Assembly (NCBI GenBank): GCA_049317525.1
Contig: JBMOIC010000002.1
Coordinates: 1-64,000, forward strand
From: UBA961 sp049317525
Lineage (GTDB): Bacteria; Bacteroidota; Ignavibacteria; Kapaibacteriales; UBA961
DNA: 64,000 bases
Direction of reading: 5' to 3'
Below are positions 36,129-46,701 of this stretch, in pieces; positions within the stretch are counted from its first letter, which is position 1, and each line of letters begins with the position of its first letter. The notes below the pieces were generated by a model that had not been told where the DNA came from, made no database searches, and was given only the letters and a program-made list of their open reading frames with translations. The translations under genes were made by a program, and so were the position numbers.

Positions 36129-37122
36129 TCTCCATTATAGTTTCAACGATATGACATCGTACAAAATGTTGTGGCATAATTTCTTTAAGAGGTGGTTCAT
36201 GATGTGTGCATTTGTCAATCTTGACAGTACATCTAGTGCAAAATTTACAGCCAGTTGGAAAATTCATTATGCTAGGTACATTACCTGGAATTGCTTCTAA
36301 TCTTTGACCTTTTTTTCCAGGACGGTCTGTATGAGGAATAGAGTGGATTAGACCTTTAGTATAAGGATGTAATGGCTTATCAAAAAGATCTTCTGTAGAA
36401 GCTATTTCTTGTATTTTTCCACCATACATTACTATTACTCGGTCGCATAGTTCAGCTACTACAGCTAAATCATGAGTAATAAGTAAAATTGCTGCTTCTT
36501 TACGTTTTTCTTTAAGGGTAAGCATTAATTCAAGGATTTGCGCTTGAATAGTAACATCTAAAGCTGTTGTAGGTTCATCGGCTATTAATAGCGCAGGATT
36601 ACATGCCAAAGCAATTGCAATCATTACCCTTTGGCGCATACCTCCTGAGAATTGATGTGGGTATTCATCTACTCTTTTTTCAGGGGCTGGAATGCCAACA
36701 AGTTCAAGCATTTTAATAGCTTTAAGCCTGGCTTCTTGCTGATTTAAACCTTCATGAGCCATTATTACTTCTTCTATTTGCATTCCAACTTTAAGAACTG
36801 GATTTAGCGAAGTCATAGGCTCTTGAAATATCATCGCAATTTCTTTACCTCTAACCTTATACAGCTCTTCATAAGAAAGTTCTAAAACATCTTGTCCTTT
36901 ATATAATACCTTTCCATCTACAATTTTACCTGGAGGATTTGGTATAAGTTTAAGTAGGGATAATGCGGTTACGGACTTACCAGAACCTGATTCTCCTACT
37001 AAGCCAAGAGTTTCTCCTTTATAGATATCAAAGGTTACTCCATCTACAGCTTTAGCATCTTTACCTTCTACAGTAAAGTATGTTTTTAAATTTTGAATTT
37101 CGAATAGTTTATCTTTTGTCAC
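36109..37122 (-). CDS. oppD: Peptide ABC transporter ATP-binding protein (OppD/DppD type)
   Basis: ABC ATPase of 337 aa starting at GTG. Walker [16 protein letters not shown], signature [19 protein letters not shown], Walker [20 protein letters not shown]-loop [13 protein letters not shown], and the C-terminal cysteine-containing domain ([15 protein letters not shown]). It matches the first half of a YejF-type ATPase. It overlaps the oppF start and lies 39 bp after the YejE-like permease. Confidence 0.93.
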   Translation of the reverse strand: MTKDKLFEIQNLKTYFTVEGKDAKAVDGVTFDIYKGETLGLVGESGSGKSVTALSLLKLIPNPPGKIVDGKVLYKGQDVLELSYEELYKVRGKEIAMIFQEPMTSLNPVLKVGMQIEEVIMAHEGLNQQEARLKAIKMLELVGIPAPEKRVDEYPHQFSGGMRQRVMIAIALACNPALLIADEPTTALDVTIQAQILELMLTLKEKRKEAAILLITHDLAVVAELCDRVIVMYGGKIQEIASTEDLFDKPLHPYTKGLIHSIPHTDRPGKKGQRLEAIPGNVPSIMNFPTGCKFCTRCTVKIDKCTHHEPPLKEIMPQHFVRCHIVETIMENGLSYE

Positions 37123-37161
37123 TTAGATAGGCCTAATTTGTTAACTGTATATCTAGATATA

Positions 37162-38292
37162 TTATCGTAATCTAGAAAAGGTTTTTGGATCGAATGCTTC
37201 TCTAATCGCCTCGCCAATGAATACAATCATAATTAATGTAGTAAACAAAGCAAACATAGGTGAAAATACAAGCCACCATTTAGTAATATTTTGCAATCCA
37301 GTACTTAGCATTTGCCCCCAACTTGGCGTTGGTGGAGGCAATCCAAAACCTAAAAAGTCTAAGCTTACTAAAGCTGTAAGTCCAGCTACTATAGCAAAAG
37401 GAAAATTAGTTACTATTGGTACTAATGAATTGGGCAAAATATGCTTAAACATTATTTTCCAAGTAGGTACACCAATAGAAATAGCAGCTGCTACATAGTC
37501 TTTAGATTTTTCTCGTAAAAATTCAGCTCTGAGATATATGGTAATAGGAATCCATGCGGTTAAAGAAAGCAACAAAACAAGTAAAAGAAAATTAGGTTGA
37601 ACAAATGACACAACAATAATGATTAAAAAGAGAACTGGTAAAGTGCTCCACATTTCAATAAATCTTTGTAAAATTAGATCTACCCAACCTCCTTTATATC
37701 CAAGCAATCCTCCAATTGGGATACCAATCATATATTCTACAAACACTAATAATAATGCAAACGTAATAGAAACTTGAAATCCATAAGACATTCTTGCGAA
37801 TACATCTCTGCCGTTTTCATCGGTTCCTAAAATTCTTGTATGTATATTATCTGGCGAAGTTAAGGGCTCTGCAAAGGCAAGATTTCCTTCTGTTGTAATG
37901 TCTTCAATTGGATTAAAAGGATAAATCGGCATAATGATAAAATTATCACCTTGTTCATTTTGATATTGAACCCTTAATTCTCTATAATGGCAATCACCAG
38001 AATTACCTTTTTGCCCTAAAGATTCTCCAGATTGAAAAGTTGAAACAACATTATCTAATAAAGGAACTGAAGCTACTAAAGATTTAAAAGCAGGGAAATA
38101 ATATTCACCATTATACTTAACAATTAATGCTTTATTGTTTACCAATATTGGCAATAAAAAAGATATAGCATATAATACACTTAAAAATAACAATGAATAA
38201 TAGCCACGTTTAATAGTCTTAAACTTTTTCCAACGTCTTTGGCCAATTGTTTGAGGTTTTACAACTTGAATAGTTGAAGCTTTTTCTGACAT
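37162..38292 (-). CDS. yejE: Peptide ABC transporter permease, YejE-like
   Basis: Inner-membrane permease of 376 aa. The N-terminus (QRRWKKFKTIKRGYYSLLFL, then KYNGEYYFPAFKS) closely follows E. coli YejE. A periplasmic segment of about 90 residues follows the first helix, then RILGTDENGRDVFARMSYG and the five core helices with the EAA-type loop AAISIGVPTWKIMFKHILPN. Relative to ordinary OppC (about 300 aa) it has the larger periplasmic part characteristic of YejE, plus extra residues around the CHYRELRVQYQNEQG stretch. It is preceded by the YejB-like gene by 10 bp. Confidence 0.87.
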   Translation of the reverse strand: MSEKASTIQVVKPQTIGQRRWKKFKTIKRGYYSLLFLSVLYAISFLLPILVNNKALIVKYNGEYYFPAFKSLVASVPLLDNVVSTFQSGESLGQKGNSGDCHYRELRVQYQNEQGDNFIIMPIYPFNPIEDITTEGNLAFAEPLTSPDNIHTRILGTDENGRDVFARMSYGFQVSITFALLLVFVEYMIGIPIGGLLGYKGGWVDLILQRFIEMWSTLPVLFLIIIVVSFVQPNFLLLVLLLSLTAWIPITIYLRAEFLREKSKDYVAAAISIGVPTWKIMFKHILPNSLVPIVTNFPFAIVAGLTALVSLDFLGFGLPPPTPSWGQMLSTGLQNITKWWLVFSPMFALFTTLIMIVFIGEAIREAFDPKTFSRLR

Positions 38293-38302
38293 ATTTTAAA
38301 TC

Positions 38303-39556
38303 TCATCTAAATCTGATACGTGGATCAACTAAAGCAAGAATAAAATCTGAGAGCATATTGCCCAACAGATTTACTATTACACCAATTACAGTAAAAGCAA
38401 AAACAACAGTATAATCTCTTGATAATATAGCATAATATGAAAGCTTACCTATGCCTTCTATATTAAAAGTTGTTTCTATAAAGAAAGATCCAATAAAAGC
38501 TATGCCTATAATATGTCCTATATTAGAAGCAATTGGAATAATAGAATTTTTCATAGCATGAAGCCAGATGATTCTTTGTTCACGCATACCTTTAGCAAAT
38601 GCAGTTCGAATATAATCTTGACTAAGATTATCTAGTAAGGAATTTTTCATCATTAGGGTAATGCCAGCAAATGAGCTGATTGTCGATGAGATGACAGGTA
38701 AGACAAAATGATATGATCTATCTAGTATTTTTTCTATTAAAGTGTATGATGAATAATCGCTGCTTTGAAGTCCACCTAATGGAAAGACATCAAAAAATGA
38801 TCCACCACCTAATAAAACAAGCAATAATAATCCTAAAGCCCATCCTGGTATAGAATAACTTATCAATACTATTGAACTAGAAACTATATCAAAAGTACTT
38901 CCATGATTTAATGCTTTTTTGATTCCTAGATAGATGCATATAACATATGAAAGTACTAATCCAATGACACCAAATTGAAGTGAAATTGGTATTCGTGCAG
39001 TTATTAAATCTATAACTGGTTCTCTATATTCATATGAATTACCAAAATTCCCTGTTAATATGCCAGATAATTCTGTTCTGAATACCCTTAGTTGCTTGGT
39101 TCCAAGAGTATCTAGAACTGCATTTTCTACATACCATATATCTGATACAGATTGTTTTGAAGATTCATCAATTACAGAATATTTTCCATTTTGCTGATTT
39201 ACGACAACGAATTTTCCTTCTCCTACATTTCTAGGTGTACCCAGAGTAACATTATAACTATCTGTTTCTCTTGGCCATATACCCAGCCATATCATATATC
39301 TAATATATACTGGTTTATCAAAACCATAATATCTTTTTAACTCAGCAAGTGCAGTTGGAGGAATTGTAGCAGAACCATTATTAGATGCTGCTGATGATTC
39401 GGCTCCGACTCCAAATCCTGAACCCGACTTTAATGCTTGAACTTGTTGCTCATATGGGCCGCCAGGGGCTAGATTTACAACAAAGAATACAATGATTGTA
39501 CAACCAAAAAAAGTGGGGATTGCAAGTAAAAGTCTTCTTAAGAAATATTGAAACAT
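38303..39556 (-). CDS. yejB: Peptide ABC transporter permease, YejB-like
   Basis: Inner-membrane permease of 417 aa. It begins YFLRRLLLAIPTFFGCTIIV, then VNLAPGGPYEQQ and a Gly/Ser/Ala-rich stretch before RYYGFDKPVYIRY, as in YejB. An insertion of about 70 residues (from GIWPRETDSYN to RVFRTELSG) precedes GILTGNFGNSYEYREPVIDL and is not present in E. coli YejB. The C-terminal helices and YIRTAFAKGMREQRIIWLHA loop are standard. The ATG at 39556, with GGAA 7 bp upstream, is preferred over a TTG 18 bp earlier. Confidence 0.87.
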   Translation of the reverse strand: MFQYFLRRLLLAIPTFFGCTIIVFFVVNLAPGGPYEQQVQALKSGSGFGVGAESSAASNNGSATIPPTALAELKRYYGFDKPVYIRYMIWLGIWPRETDSYNVTLGTPRNVGEGKFVVVNQQNGKYSVIDESSKQSVSDIWYVENAVLDTLGTKQLRVFRTELSGILTGNFGNSYEYREPVIDLITARIPISLQFGVIGLVLSYVICIYLGIKKALNHGSTFDIVSSSIVLISYSIPGWALGLLLLVLLGGGSFFDVFPLGGLQSSDYSSYTLIEKILDRSYHFVLPVISSTISSFAGITLMMKNSLLDNLSQDYIRTAFAKGMREQRIIWLHAMKNSIIPIASNIGHIIGIAFIGSFFIETTFNIEGIGKLSYYAILSRDYTVVFAFTVIGVIVNLLGNMLSDFILALVDPRIRFR

Positions 39557-39610
39557 TTTTTTTCCAGTAAACAAAAACAGGAATTCATAGAACTCCTATT
39601 TGATTAACAA

Positions 39611-41584
39611 TTATTTTTTAAGATTTTTCCAATAATATACTTCTCTAATCTTGCTATTTCCTTCGAAGACTTTATTAGATTTTTTTGCTTCTTCGATTGC
39701 TAATGCTTTTTCTTTATCATACCACCAACCAGACATAATAGCTAAATCATGACTTCCAATTTGTGATGTTCTTGAAAATACCCATTCTGGTACGCCAAAT
39801 TTATCCCAATATGCTACTCTAATTCCTTTTGGTGTCCAAGCTAATGCACAATGAACCATACTTGCTTCTACACTATCAATCTTTTGAATGATAGCATATT
39901 TATCTTTTTGAGCACATGTAATATCGTATTGCTTAATCAATTCATCAGCATAAGGATTTTTAAATCCTGTTATATTATTATTATCATTTTTACCAGCTAA
40001 TTCTGATGCTATCGATGTTTTGGGATATGGATCATCTAAACCACCATAATTTGCCCAAGTGATATTAAAATTACGTTCTGCTATGTTTTTAGTAATAGCA
40101 TTACCATCTTGGAATTTAATTTGAAGATCTATTCCAGCTTGACGTAATGTTTGTTGATAAGGCGTTAAGAATTTTTCAAGTGGCTTTGGAATCCCTAATT
40201 CTAATCGAAATGGTCTGCCATTTTTCATTAATAAACCATCATTATTTTTAGTGGTATATCCTGCTTCTGCCAATAGTTTTGCCGCTAATTCAGGATTGTA
40301 TTCTATTTGTGGATTTGATACATTCTCATATGGCGTATTTGCATAAAATGAATGTATGGGTACATATTCATTAAATAACAGTTTAGAAATGATTGATGCT
40401 CTATCAAATAAATGAAAAAATGCTTTTCTTACTCTTATATCATCAAATGGTGGTTTTCTCATATTAAAAAACAGACCTGATGATCCGACTGGTCCATCTG
40501 TAAATACTCTGTCTCTTTTAATCCAATTATTCTTAATTGCAGGATATGTTGTATCGCCAATCCATTTGTCTGTTGTACTTCCAGTAAACCAGAACTTATC
40601 TACCTCGCCTTTCTTAAATTTCTCATATTCTAATGTTGGATTATCCTTTGTTACAAAGAATGATATTTTATCAAAATTACCAGAATACTTACTTATTGGA
40701 TAATCTTTAGCCCAATAGTCATCTCTTCTTGTTAAAGTATAATTTTGTTGCTTCGTAATATCTTTTGCTAGTACAATATATTCACCAGATCCAACTGGAG
40801 AAGTAAATTGATATTTATCTAGAAATTCTTTTCCACTAAGCCCTGATATTTCTTTTGCAGATAAAACGAATAAACTATTAGAAAATGTTTTGAATGCTCT
40901 GCAATCAAACTCTTTTGCTTTTACTTGCACTATATATTTGGACAAAGCAACCGGGGTTTCGAATTTGCTGAAAATTTGCTGAATTGAGGGTGAAAGTATT
41001 GTTTCATCCATTAATAATTTAAATGTTGCTACAACATCTTCTGAAGTAACTGGTAATCCTGAAGAAAATCTAGCATTAGGGTCTAATCTAAATGTAAATA
41101 TCAAATTGTCAGGCGATATTTTCCAATGAGTTGCTAATGATGCAGAAGGCTCTTGTTCCATATTTAATGAGCATAAAGTTTCATAGCATAATGAGGTCAT
41201 TTGAAGATTTTCAGAAAAATTTGAATTCTGGCCATAGAAAAATGGTCGGAAACTTAATGGAAATCTACTAATTGTAAATCTAATTTGTCCACCAACAACA
41301 GCGCGCGGATCTCCAGAATGCTTAAGGTCAAATTCAGTATTTGTATATGTTGTAAACCCTAAAGATGATGCAATTGCTTCAAAACCATTTCCACCTAAAC
41401 TATCAGGAACCTTTGGATCTGCACCTGGAGGTGTATCTGTAGTTTTCCATAAGGACAATTGATAGCTTGGTCCGGATTTATCATCTAGAGATACATCAGA
41501 ACTTTTCTTTTTACATCCTAAAAAAGAGATGGACATAATTCCTAGGCCAAGCAATATGGTCTTGAGAAAGGAGACATTTTTCAT
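39611..41584 (-). CDS. yejA: Extracellular solute-binding lipoprotein, YejA-like (family 5)
   Basis: Predicted lipoprotein of 657 aa with lipobox SFLGC (Cys 24). It is a family-5 peptide-binding protein: GGQIRFTISRFPLSFRPFFY near residue 97, LATHWKISPDNLIFTFRLDP, SGEYIVLAKD, RRDDYWAKDYPISKYSGNFD, and PFDDIRVRKAFFHLFDR. The RDYWAKDYPxxxGxxNFD region is of the YejA type rather than OppA/DppA. It is the first gene of the transporter operon (yejA-yejB-yejE-oppD-oppF) and presumably captures oligopeptides at the outer face of the inner membrane. It lies 34 bp downstream of the carboxylase gene. Confidence 0.87.
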   Translation of the reverse strand: MKNVSFLKTILLGLGIMSISFLGCKKKSSDVSLDDKSGPSYQLSLWKTTDTPPGADPKVPDSLGGNGFEAIASSLGFTTYTNTEFDLKHSGDPRAVVGGQIRFTISRFPLSFRPFFYGQNSNFSENLQMTSLCYETLCSLNMEQEPSASLATHWKISPDNLIFTFRLDPNARFSSGLPVTSEDVVATFKLLMDETILSPSIQQIFSKFETPVALSKYIVQVKAKEFDCRAFKTFSNSLFVLSAKEISGLSGKEFLDKYQFTSPVGSGEYIVLAKDITKQQNYTLTRRDDYWAKDYPISKYSGNFDKISFFVTKDNPTLEYEKFKKGEVDKFWFTGSTTDKWIGDTTYPAIKNNWIKRDRVFTDGPVGSSGLFFNMRKPPFDDIRVRKAFFHLFDRASIISKLLFNEYVPIHSFYANTPYENVSNPQIEYNPELAAKLLAEAGYTTKNNDGLLMKNGRPFRLELGIPKPLEKFLTPYQQTLRQAGIDLQIKFQDGNAITKNIAERNFNITWANYGGLDDPYPKTSIASELAGKNDNNNITGFKNPYADELIKQYDITCAQKDKYAIIQKIDSVEASMVHCALAWTPKGIRVAYWDKFGVPEWVFSRTSQIGSHDLAIMSGWWYDKEKALAIEEAKKSNKVFEGNSKIREVYYWKNLKK

Positions 41585-41618
41585 AAAAAACCTAAAATAT
41601 GATAGTAACTATGATTGT

Positions 41619-43283
41619 TTATACTTGAACGACACCTGATTTCCATTCAGGAATTGTCGAATTATGAGATGCACATTGTAATGCCCTTGAAATAATTGCT
41701 CTTGTATCTCTTGGATCTACAATACCATCAACCCATAATCTTGAAGCTGCATAATAAGGAGATGTTTGCCTGTCATATCTTTCTTGAATTTCGGCAAGCA
41801 TATCTTTTTTTTCATCTTCAGTAAGATTTTTTCCATCTTTTTCTAAACTAGCTAATTTTATTGTTAATAATGTTTTTGAAGCTTGTGCCCCTCCCATTAC
41901 TGCAATTTGAGCTGTTGGATATGCAAAAATAAAACGTGGATCATATGCTTTACCACACATTGCATAATTTCCAGCTCCATAACTATTTCCAATAATAAAT
42001 GTCAATTTAGGAACAACTGAATTAGCAACAGCATTCACCATCTTTGCTCCATCCTTAATAATTCCTCCTTGTTCTGCTCTTGTACCAACCATAAAGCCAG
42101 TAACATCTTGAAAAAATACTAATGGAATTCCCCTTTGATTACAATTCATAATAAATCTTGCTGCTTTATCGGCACTATCAGAATAAATAACTCCTCCAAC
42201 TTGCATTTCACCTTTTCCTGACTTAGTAACAGCCCGATTATTGGCTACTATTCCAACAGACCAACCGTCTACTTTGGCATAACCACAAATTATTGTTTTT
42301 CCATATTCAGATTTATATTCATCAAATTCAGAATAGTCAATTATTCTAGCTAAAAATTCTTTTGTATTGTAAGGTTTGCTTCTATCTAATGGGATAATAG
42401 AAAGGATTTCATCAGGATTATACTCTGGCTGGAATGCTTCATCTCTATTAAAAATATTGTGTTTTCCCTTTAATGGTGAAAACTGAGATACTAAAGAGCG
42501 AATAAGTGTAAGTGCTTCTTCATCTGAATCAACTTTATAATCTATTACTCCGCTAATAGAGGCATGCATTTGGGCACCTCCTAAGGTTTCAATCTCTGCT
42601 TTTTCTCCAATAGCTGCTTCTACTAATGCTGGCCCTGCTAAGAATACACTGCCTGTTCTATTTACGATTATTGCTTCATCACTCATGATTGGTAGATATG
42701 CGCCACCTGCTACACAAGGTCCCATAATAGCAGATATTTGAGGAATTCCTTTTGAAGTTAGAATCGCATTATTTCGAAATTGTCTTCCAAAATGTTCTTT
42801 GTCTGGAAATATTTCATCTTGCATCGGTAAGAATACACCTGCCGAATCCACTAAGTAGATAATAGGAATATGATTTTCTATCGCAATTTCTTGTGCTCGC
42901 ATATTTTTTTTTGCTGTCATAGGAAACCAAGCACCGGCTTTTACAGTAGCATCATTAGCAACTATCATACATTCACGATTATGAATAATTCCTATGCCGG
43001 TAACAACTCCTGCTGATGGACAACTTCCCTGTTCTTCGTACATTCCATCTGCTGAAAACAAACCTATTTCTAAAAAATATGAATCTTTATCTATCAATGC
43101 ATTTATTCTTTCTCTGGCTGTTAACTTAGATTTTGCTTTATGTTTTTCTATTGCTTTTAGTCCGCCACCAAGATACGTTTTTTCTGATTTATCCGTTAAT
43201 TCTTGCAATAAAGTATTATATGAATCATGATTCCTCTGGGAATTTGCATCATATTGCAATGGGGAACCAATCTTTGATGACAT
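41619..43283 (-). CDS. Acyl-CoA carboxylase carboxyltransferase subunit (MCC-beta-like)
   Basis: Carboxyltransferase of 554 aa with both crotonase-like halves. It has LTARERINALID, SAGVVTGIGIIHNRECMIVA, FPDKEHFGRQFRNNA, MGPCVAGGAYLPIMSDEAII and, in the second half, VFFQDVTGFMVGTRAEQGG, GNSYGAGNYAMCGKAYDPR and AQIAVMGGAQASKTL. These resemble methylcrotonyl-CoA carboxylase beta more than propionyl-CoA carboxylase beta, but the substrate is not settled. The biotin carboxylase/carrier partner is not in this window. Upstream is a 142-bp gap in which I see no convincing hairpin or exact consensus promoter. Confidence 0.85.
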   Translation of the reverse strand: MSSKIGSPLQYDANSQRNHDSYNTLLQELTDKSEKTYLGGGLKAIEKHKAKSKLTARERINALIDKDSYFLEIGLFSADGMYEEQGSCPSAGVVTGIGIIHNRECMIVANDATVKAGAWFPMTAKKNMRAQEIAIENHIPIIYLVDSAGVFLPMQDEIFPDKEHFGRQFRNNAILTSKGIPQISAIMGPCVAGGAYLPIMSDEAIIVNRTGSVFLAGPALVEAAIGEKAEIETLGGAQMHASISGVIDYKVDSDEEALTLIRSLVSQFSPLKGKHNIFNRDEAFQPEYNPDEILSIIPLDRSKPYNTKEFLARIIDYSEFDEYKSEYGKTIICGYAKVDGWSVGIVANNRAVTKSGKGEMQVGGVIYSDSADKAARFIMNCNQRGIPLVFFQDVTGFMVGTRAEQGGIIKDGAKMVNAVANSVVPKLTFIIGNSYGAGNYAMCGKAYDPRFIFAYPTAQIAVMGGAQASKTLLTIKLASLEKDGKNLTEDEKKDMLAEIQERYDRQTSPYYAASRLWVDGIVDPRDTRAIISRALQCASHNSTIPEWKSGVVQV

Positions 43284-43425
43284 AGTGTATTCGGTAAAAA
43301 GTATGTGAAAGTAAATTGTACAAAGACAAATTAAAAAAATGAAAGTATTTAGTCAACTTTAAGATTACAATTATATCGGTATCGTTTTTTTTGTGATATG
43401 TATGAAACTATGTGTTTTATAATAT

Positions 43426-46400
43426 CTAGTTTTTAACTATCGGTATGATATACTGTTTATGTTGTTTTGTAAGAATACGAATCCAATATGAAGCAGCTGG
43501 AAGAGATTCTATCTGTAATGATATATTATTTTGTCCATATTGTATTGAATACATTGAATTCGGTACTGCAATTCCTATCGAGTTAACAAATTGAATTGTA
43601 CATTCTTCTGGATTAATAGAACTAGGATAAGTAATATGAACTAATGATTGTGTAGGATTTGGATATACTATAAAACCACTTTGCAAAGAATAATCATGCA
43701 CAGATGATATAGATAATGCATCTGATACAGCAGGACATCCTGCCTCATTTGAAACTTTGACTCTGTATTTTCTAATATTTGTAAACCTAGGAAGTTTATA
43801 TACTTGAGATGTAGCATCTTTAATATCGGTAGAGTCTATCTGCCATTGATAATATGGGGCTATAGAAGAAATTAAAGAGTCATTTTGAATACTTATCGAT
43901 GGTTTGTCTGGTGAGATTCCCTCATTTACTATTATTAAAGTATCGGCCAAACAATTCACTTTATTCGTAACAATAACAGAATATGTTCCAGGTTTATCTA
44001 CTGTTATTTTTCTGGTAGTATCACCGGTAGACCATTTATATGATGCAAACATAGAACCAGCATCTAATTCTAATGGTTTTTTATCGCAAATTACTGTAGA
44101 TATTTTATTAATAGGTAAAACGCTGATAACTGGTTTAGGCCTTATATTTTCTGTAACATTAAATGGCCCAGCTCCTGATGGACATCCATCTGAAGTGTAT
44201 ACCGTTAAACTATAAATACCTGTTTTTTTAACTATTATCGAAGATGTAGTTTCTCCTGAACTCCATTTGTAATTTTCGAAACCATTTTGTGCTTGTAATA
44301 TAACACTATCACCTTGGCAAAATGTAAGATTACCAATAACATTAACAGAACATGTTAATGAAGGACAAGACACTAAATCTGCTTTCCATACTCCCCTGCC
44401 ATATGTTCCCGCAATTAAACTATTAGTCGCATATTGAATTTCAAGGTCAGTTACTACAACATTTGGCATTCCTTCATTATAAGGAATCCATACTTTAGTT
44501 GATGTATCTCGGTAATACACACCCAAATCTGTTCCTGCATATAATCTGTCAGGTGAATTTGGTTGATAAATCAAATTATTCACTGGTATTGAGGGCATAC
44601 CTGATGATATATTAATCCAATTTTTTGTAGTTGCGCCATCATTAGACTGATACACTTTATTAGGCCCAAAGCCAGATATAGAGCACCATAATATGTCTTG
44701 ATTATTTGGATGAAATACTACTGAAGTTATTGAACCTGGATCTATTGGAAATAATGCAGGTTTCCACGTTTTACCAGCATCTGTAGTTTTAAAGATTCCA
44801 TTAAAATTAGAAACAATCATTATATCAGGGTTTGAAGGCGCATAAGAAATAAAAATGATAGAAGATGATTTATTAGGGAATTCACTTGTTTTATTCCAAA
44901 AACCACCTGCATCATCAGATCTCCACAAATTTCTATATCCTGCAAAGGCTTTAGATGGATTTCCTGGAACATAGATAATCGGAGTTACCCATTCTCCTGA
45001 CTCTCCTGTTGTTGATGTAGTTATACTTGATCTAAATGATTTACCACCATCTATAGATCTACCTGAATTACCATTTTGAGAAAAAACCATAATATTATTG
45101 GAATTAACTGGATCGATAGCGCAATCCATGCCATCTCCACCCCAAACTTGTCGCCACTTATTTTCACCAGTAGAAGTTCTTAACGATGTGCCATTATCTT
45201 GTGCACCACCAATAATAACATTTGAATCACTTTGAGAAATACCAATTTTATAAAACTGCATTATCTCTAAACCATTACTAATATCGCCCCAATTAATACC
45301 CTTATTTGTAGTTTGAAAAACTCCGCCATCACAACCGGCAACTAAAGTACTACTATTTACAAAATCTAAATCATGGATATCTGCATGGACATAAGGCTTT
45401 CCTGAATTTCCTACCCAATAAGCATTTATTGCCCAATTATTACCTCCATTAGTAGATTTCCAAATATTGATTCCTCCTACATAAATAAGATCTGCATTAT
45501 CAGGTGAAGCAGCTATACATAGATCATACCATCCTTGTTGATCTGTATTATCTGTGCCTTGTAAATTTCTACCAATGATATTTGGAGAAGTTGCGCCACC
45601 TTCCCAATTAGTACCGCCATCATATGATCGAAAAAATCCACCAAAATCCCAAGTGTTAGATCGTGCAGTAACTGCATAAATTGCTTCTGGATCTGCTGGC
45701 GTGACAGCAATTGCAATTCTCCCGATAGATCCAGGAATGCCAGTTTTCATTTCTGTCCATTTATCTCCTGTATCTGTCGATTTATAAATCTTGCTTCCAG
45801 CTGTTGCATACCAAACTGCAGAAGAACCAGGTTTGATTTCTAAATCTTTAATATTACCAGTAAACTTTAAAGTAAAAGTTTTTCCACCATCTATAGATTT
45901 AAATAATCCATTATTACCTGCTGCAATAATAATATCCTTGTTTTCAGGATGAACAATTACTCTTGTTAATACTCTTCCATTACTTTGTTGATAATTTAAA
46001 CCAGTTTCTTGCCAAGTATTTCCGCCATCTGTACTCTTCATTAATCCAATAGAATAAGCTAGTGCTCCAAAATATGTATCAGCACCAAAGCCATCACCTG
46101 TTGCTAAATACACAATATTTGGATTGCCATTTTCTGTCGCAATATCTGTTATACCTAAAGATCCTAAATCATCGGTTTTACATTCCCATGTTTTACCACT
46201 ATTTGTACTTTTCCAAGCACCACCACCTGCAGAAGCAGCCCAATAAATAGAGCTTTGTCCAGAAGGAATATGTATACCATTCACCCTTCCTGCACCACCA
46301 CCTGATGGGATATCTGTAGGGCCTAGATTTCGCCAATTGGGTTTTAGTGCTAAAGTTGATTCACCAGTCTTAGTATATTTTCTTTGTTTCTCTTTTTTAT

Positions 46401-46689
46401 ATATGGAATATAACGTTTGTGGCTGAGGAAATTCTCCTGTTGGCCATACTCTTTGCTTCCAATACCATTCCCATTTTTTAAACTGATAATAGCCACCTTC
46501 CTTCTCTTGAGCATCTTCCATTGTTTGTTCAAGAGTTTTTGGTGCATAATTTTTATAGAATGTTTTCTGAATATCAAAAAAGTTAATCGTCTTTTGATCT
46601 TCATTAAGCATATGGGAATCTTGTGCTTTTATTGTTATGATGCTAAAAGTTATAGCAATCAATCCAATAATATATTGACGAATTATCAT
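43426..46689 (-). CDS. Secreted Asp-box propeller protein with T9SS sorting domain (paralog C)
   Basis: Secreted protein of 1087 aa, signal peptide 1 to about 22 (ending IKAQ). Residues about 100-770 form VPS10/BNR-like beta-propellers with many Asp-box motifs (STDGGNTWQE, SIDGGKTF, SYDGGTNWEG, STNGGNNW, TTDAGKTW). Characteristic stretches are GGAGRVNGIHIP, HADIHDLDF, GGAQDNGTSL and GGDGMDCAI. Three Ig-like modules follow (cysteine-flanked WSSGETT and WSTGDTT). The C-terminus carries a T9SS type A sorting domain (FIVYPNPTQSLVHITY to IVKN). It is the last of three tandem paralogs, 12 bp after the previous one. No catalytic site is recognised. Confidence 0.85.
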   Translation of the reverse strand: MIIRQYIIGLIAITFSIITIKAQDSHMLNEDQKTINFFDIQKTFYKNYAPKTLEQTMEDAQEKEGGYYQFKKWEWYWKQRVWPTGEFPQPQTLYSIYKKEKQRKYTKTGESTLALKPNWRNLGPTDIPSGGGAGRVNGIHIPSGQSSIYWAASAGGGAWKSTNSGKTWECKTDDLGSLGITDIATENGNPNIVYLATGDGFGADTYFGALAYSIGLMKSTDGGNTWQETGLNYQQSNGRVLTRVIVHPENKDIIIAAGNNGLFKSIDGGKTFTLKFTGNIKDLEIKPGSSAVWYATAGSKIYKSTDTGDKWTEMKTGIPGSIGRIAIAVTPADPEAIYAVTARSNTWDFGGFFRSYDGGTNWEGGATSPNIIGRNLQGTDNTDQQGWYDLCIAASPDNADLIYVGGINIWKSTNGGNNWAINAYWVGNSGKPYVHADIHDLDFVNSSTLVAGCDGGVFQTTNKGINWGDISNGLEIMQFYKIGISQSDSNVIIGGAQDNGTSLRTSTGENKWRQVWGGDGMDCAIDPVNSNNIMVFSQNGNSGRSIDGGKSFRSSITTSTTGESGEWVTPIIYVPGNPSKAFAGYRNLWRSDDAGGFWNKTSEFPNKSSSIIFISYAPSNPDIMIVSNFNGIFKTTDAGKTWKPALFPIDPGSITSVVFHPNNQDILWCSISGFGPNKVYQSNDGATTKNWINISSGMPSIPVNNLIYQPNSPDRLYAGTDLGVYYRDTSTKVWIPYNEGMPNVVVTDLEIQYATNSLIAGTYGRGVWKADLVSCPSLTCSVNVIGNLTFCQGDSVILQAQNGFENYKWSSGETTSSIIVKKTGIYSLTVYTSDGCPSGAGPFNVTENIRPKPVISVLPINKISTVICDKKPLELDAGSMFASYKWSTGDTTRKITVDKPGTYSVIVTNKVNCLADTLIIVNEGISPDKPSISIQNDSLISSIAPYYQWQIDSTDIKDATSQVYKLPRFTNIRKYRVKVSNEAGCPAVSDALSISSVHDYSLQSGFIVYPNPTQSLVHITYPSSINPEECTIQFVNSIGIAVPNSMYSIQYGQNNISLQIESLPAASYWIRILTKQHKQYIIPIVKN

Positions 46690-46701
46690 ATATATATAGA
46701 A

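Noticed and set aside
43284..43425. 142-bp gap after the propeller genes as a possible riboswitch or small RNA
   Set aside because: No strong stem, T-run or known motif is visible; it is simply AT-rich sequence.
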